Position numbers and translations under genes: made by a program. From Streptomyces speibonae (GTDB taxonomy: Bacteria; Actinomycetota; Actinomycetes; Streptomycetales; Streptomycetaceae): a DNA stretch of 6,300 nucleotides. The notes beneath the pieces were generated by a model. The model had not been told where the DNA came from, searched no databases, and saw nothing but the letters and a program-made list of their open reading frames with translations. Positions 5,922 to 6,300 of this stretch are shown piece after piece. Position 1 is the first letter of the stretch. Every line of letters begins with the position of its first letter. Where the stretch lies: NCBI GenBank assembly GCA_000715605.1, contig KL568547.1:35252-41551 (forward strand), read 5' to 3'.

Positions 5922-6300
5922 ATGGCCATCGACTACGGCCCGGCCTCCACCGGGGTCGCACACGGCGCACCGCCTCCCGTCGGGTTCGGCGCGGGCGCCG
6001 GCCCCGGGGCGGCCGTGATCAGGGTCCCGGCGGCGCTGGGCGCACTGGACCGGGTCGCGGCGTTCGTCCTCGACCTCGGGGAGCGCGCCGCGCTGCCGCA
6101 CGACGCCCTCTACCGGCTGCGGCTGGCCGCGGACGAGCTGGCGACCAACATCGTCATGCACGGCTACCGCGGCTCCTCCGGCGAGATCACGGTGGACGGC
6201 GGTATCGACCCCGACCAGGTGTGGGTCCGCTTCCAGGACGACGCGCCGGCCTTCGACCCCCGGCAGGGCATGCGACCGCCCGCCCTGGACCAGCCGCTCG
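5922..6300 (+). CDS. RsbW/SpoIIAB-like ATP-binding anti-sigma factor (serine kinase), 3'-truncated
   Basis: The frame runs from ATG 5922 off the right edge; 126 complete codons are visible, close to the ~140-160 residues of a typical single-domain member. It is a GHKL-type HATPase domain. The N-box ADELATNIVMHGY (70-82) has the E-x-x-x-N signature with Glu72 and Asn76, which in SpoIIAB-type kinases act as base and Mg ligand. The G1 box is FQDDAPAFDP (104-113), with Ala108 where many relatives have Gly. The ALDQPL at the right edge is where the segment leading to the GLGI glycine box begins, but that box lies outside the window. Residues 1-31 are Gly/Ala/Pro-rich and probably disordered. Members bind a sigma factor and phosphorylate a STAS antagonist on serine. 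The preceding STAS gene is 15 bases away, so the two are probably co-transcribed. The sigma target is not visible. A bare ATPase domain without kinase activity cannot be excluded. Confidence 0.88.
   Translation, partial: MAIDYGPASTGVAHGAPPPVGFGAGAGPGAAVIRVPAALGALDRVAAFVLDLGERAALPHDALYRLRLAADELATNIVMHGYRGSSGEITVDGGIDPDQVWVRFQDDAPAFDPRQGMRPPALDQPL

Noticed and set aside
5364..6161. A 265-codon open frame on the - strand across the second STAS gene and kinase start
   Set aside because: It is antisense to two well-supported genes, ends in Arg/Pro/Ala-rich low complexity, and matches no family; a shadow of G/C-rich codons.

Overview
The window is very G+C-rich DNA from an actinomycete, most likely Streptomyces or a close relative. 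Evidence: nearly every third codon position is G or C, Shine-Dalgarno sequences are of the GGAGG type, genes are tightly packed with ATGA stop/start overlaps, and the proteins have a typical streptomycete character. All seven genes supported here lie on the + strand, with gaps of only a few bases or 4-base overlaps. The only gap above 20 bases is the 34 bases before the second STAS gene. No terminator, tRNA, rRNA, mobile element, CRISPR array or long repeat is visible, and no TTA codon was found by eye.

The first half encodes three enzymes. These are the C-terminal part of a thiamine-diphosphate enzyme of the benzoylformate decarboxylase/acetolactate synthase superfamily (cut by the left edge), a DJ-1/PfpI-family protein (631-1230), and a long N-acylglucosamine 2-epimerase (AGE)-like protein (1234-3081) with an extra beta-rich domain at each end. 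A small STAS-domain anti-sigma-factor antagonist (3078-3419) follows. It overlaps the epimerase gene upstream and a glgX-type glycogen debranching enzyme gene downstream (3416-5560) by ATGA at both ends. After 34 bases comes a second STAS protein (5595-5906), then the start of an RsbW/SpoIIAB-like ATP-binding anti-sigma kinase (5922 to beyond the right edge).

Together the window looks like one transcription unit that joins carbohydrate/keto-acid enzymes to the antagonist and kinase parts of a partner-switching regulatory system. The sequence directly shows the gene order, the overlaps and the motifs. That the two STAS proteins are substrates of the neighbouring kinase, and that the module responds to or controls carbon storage or stress, is inference. 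No sigma factor and no SpoIIE/RsbU-type phosphatase lies inside the window; either could lie beyond the right edge.
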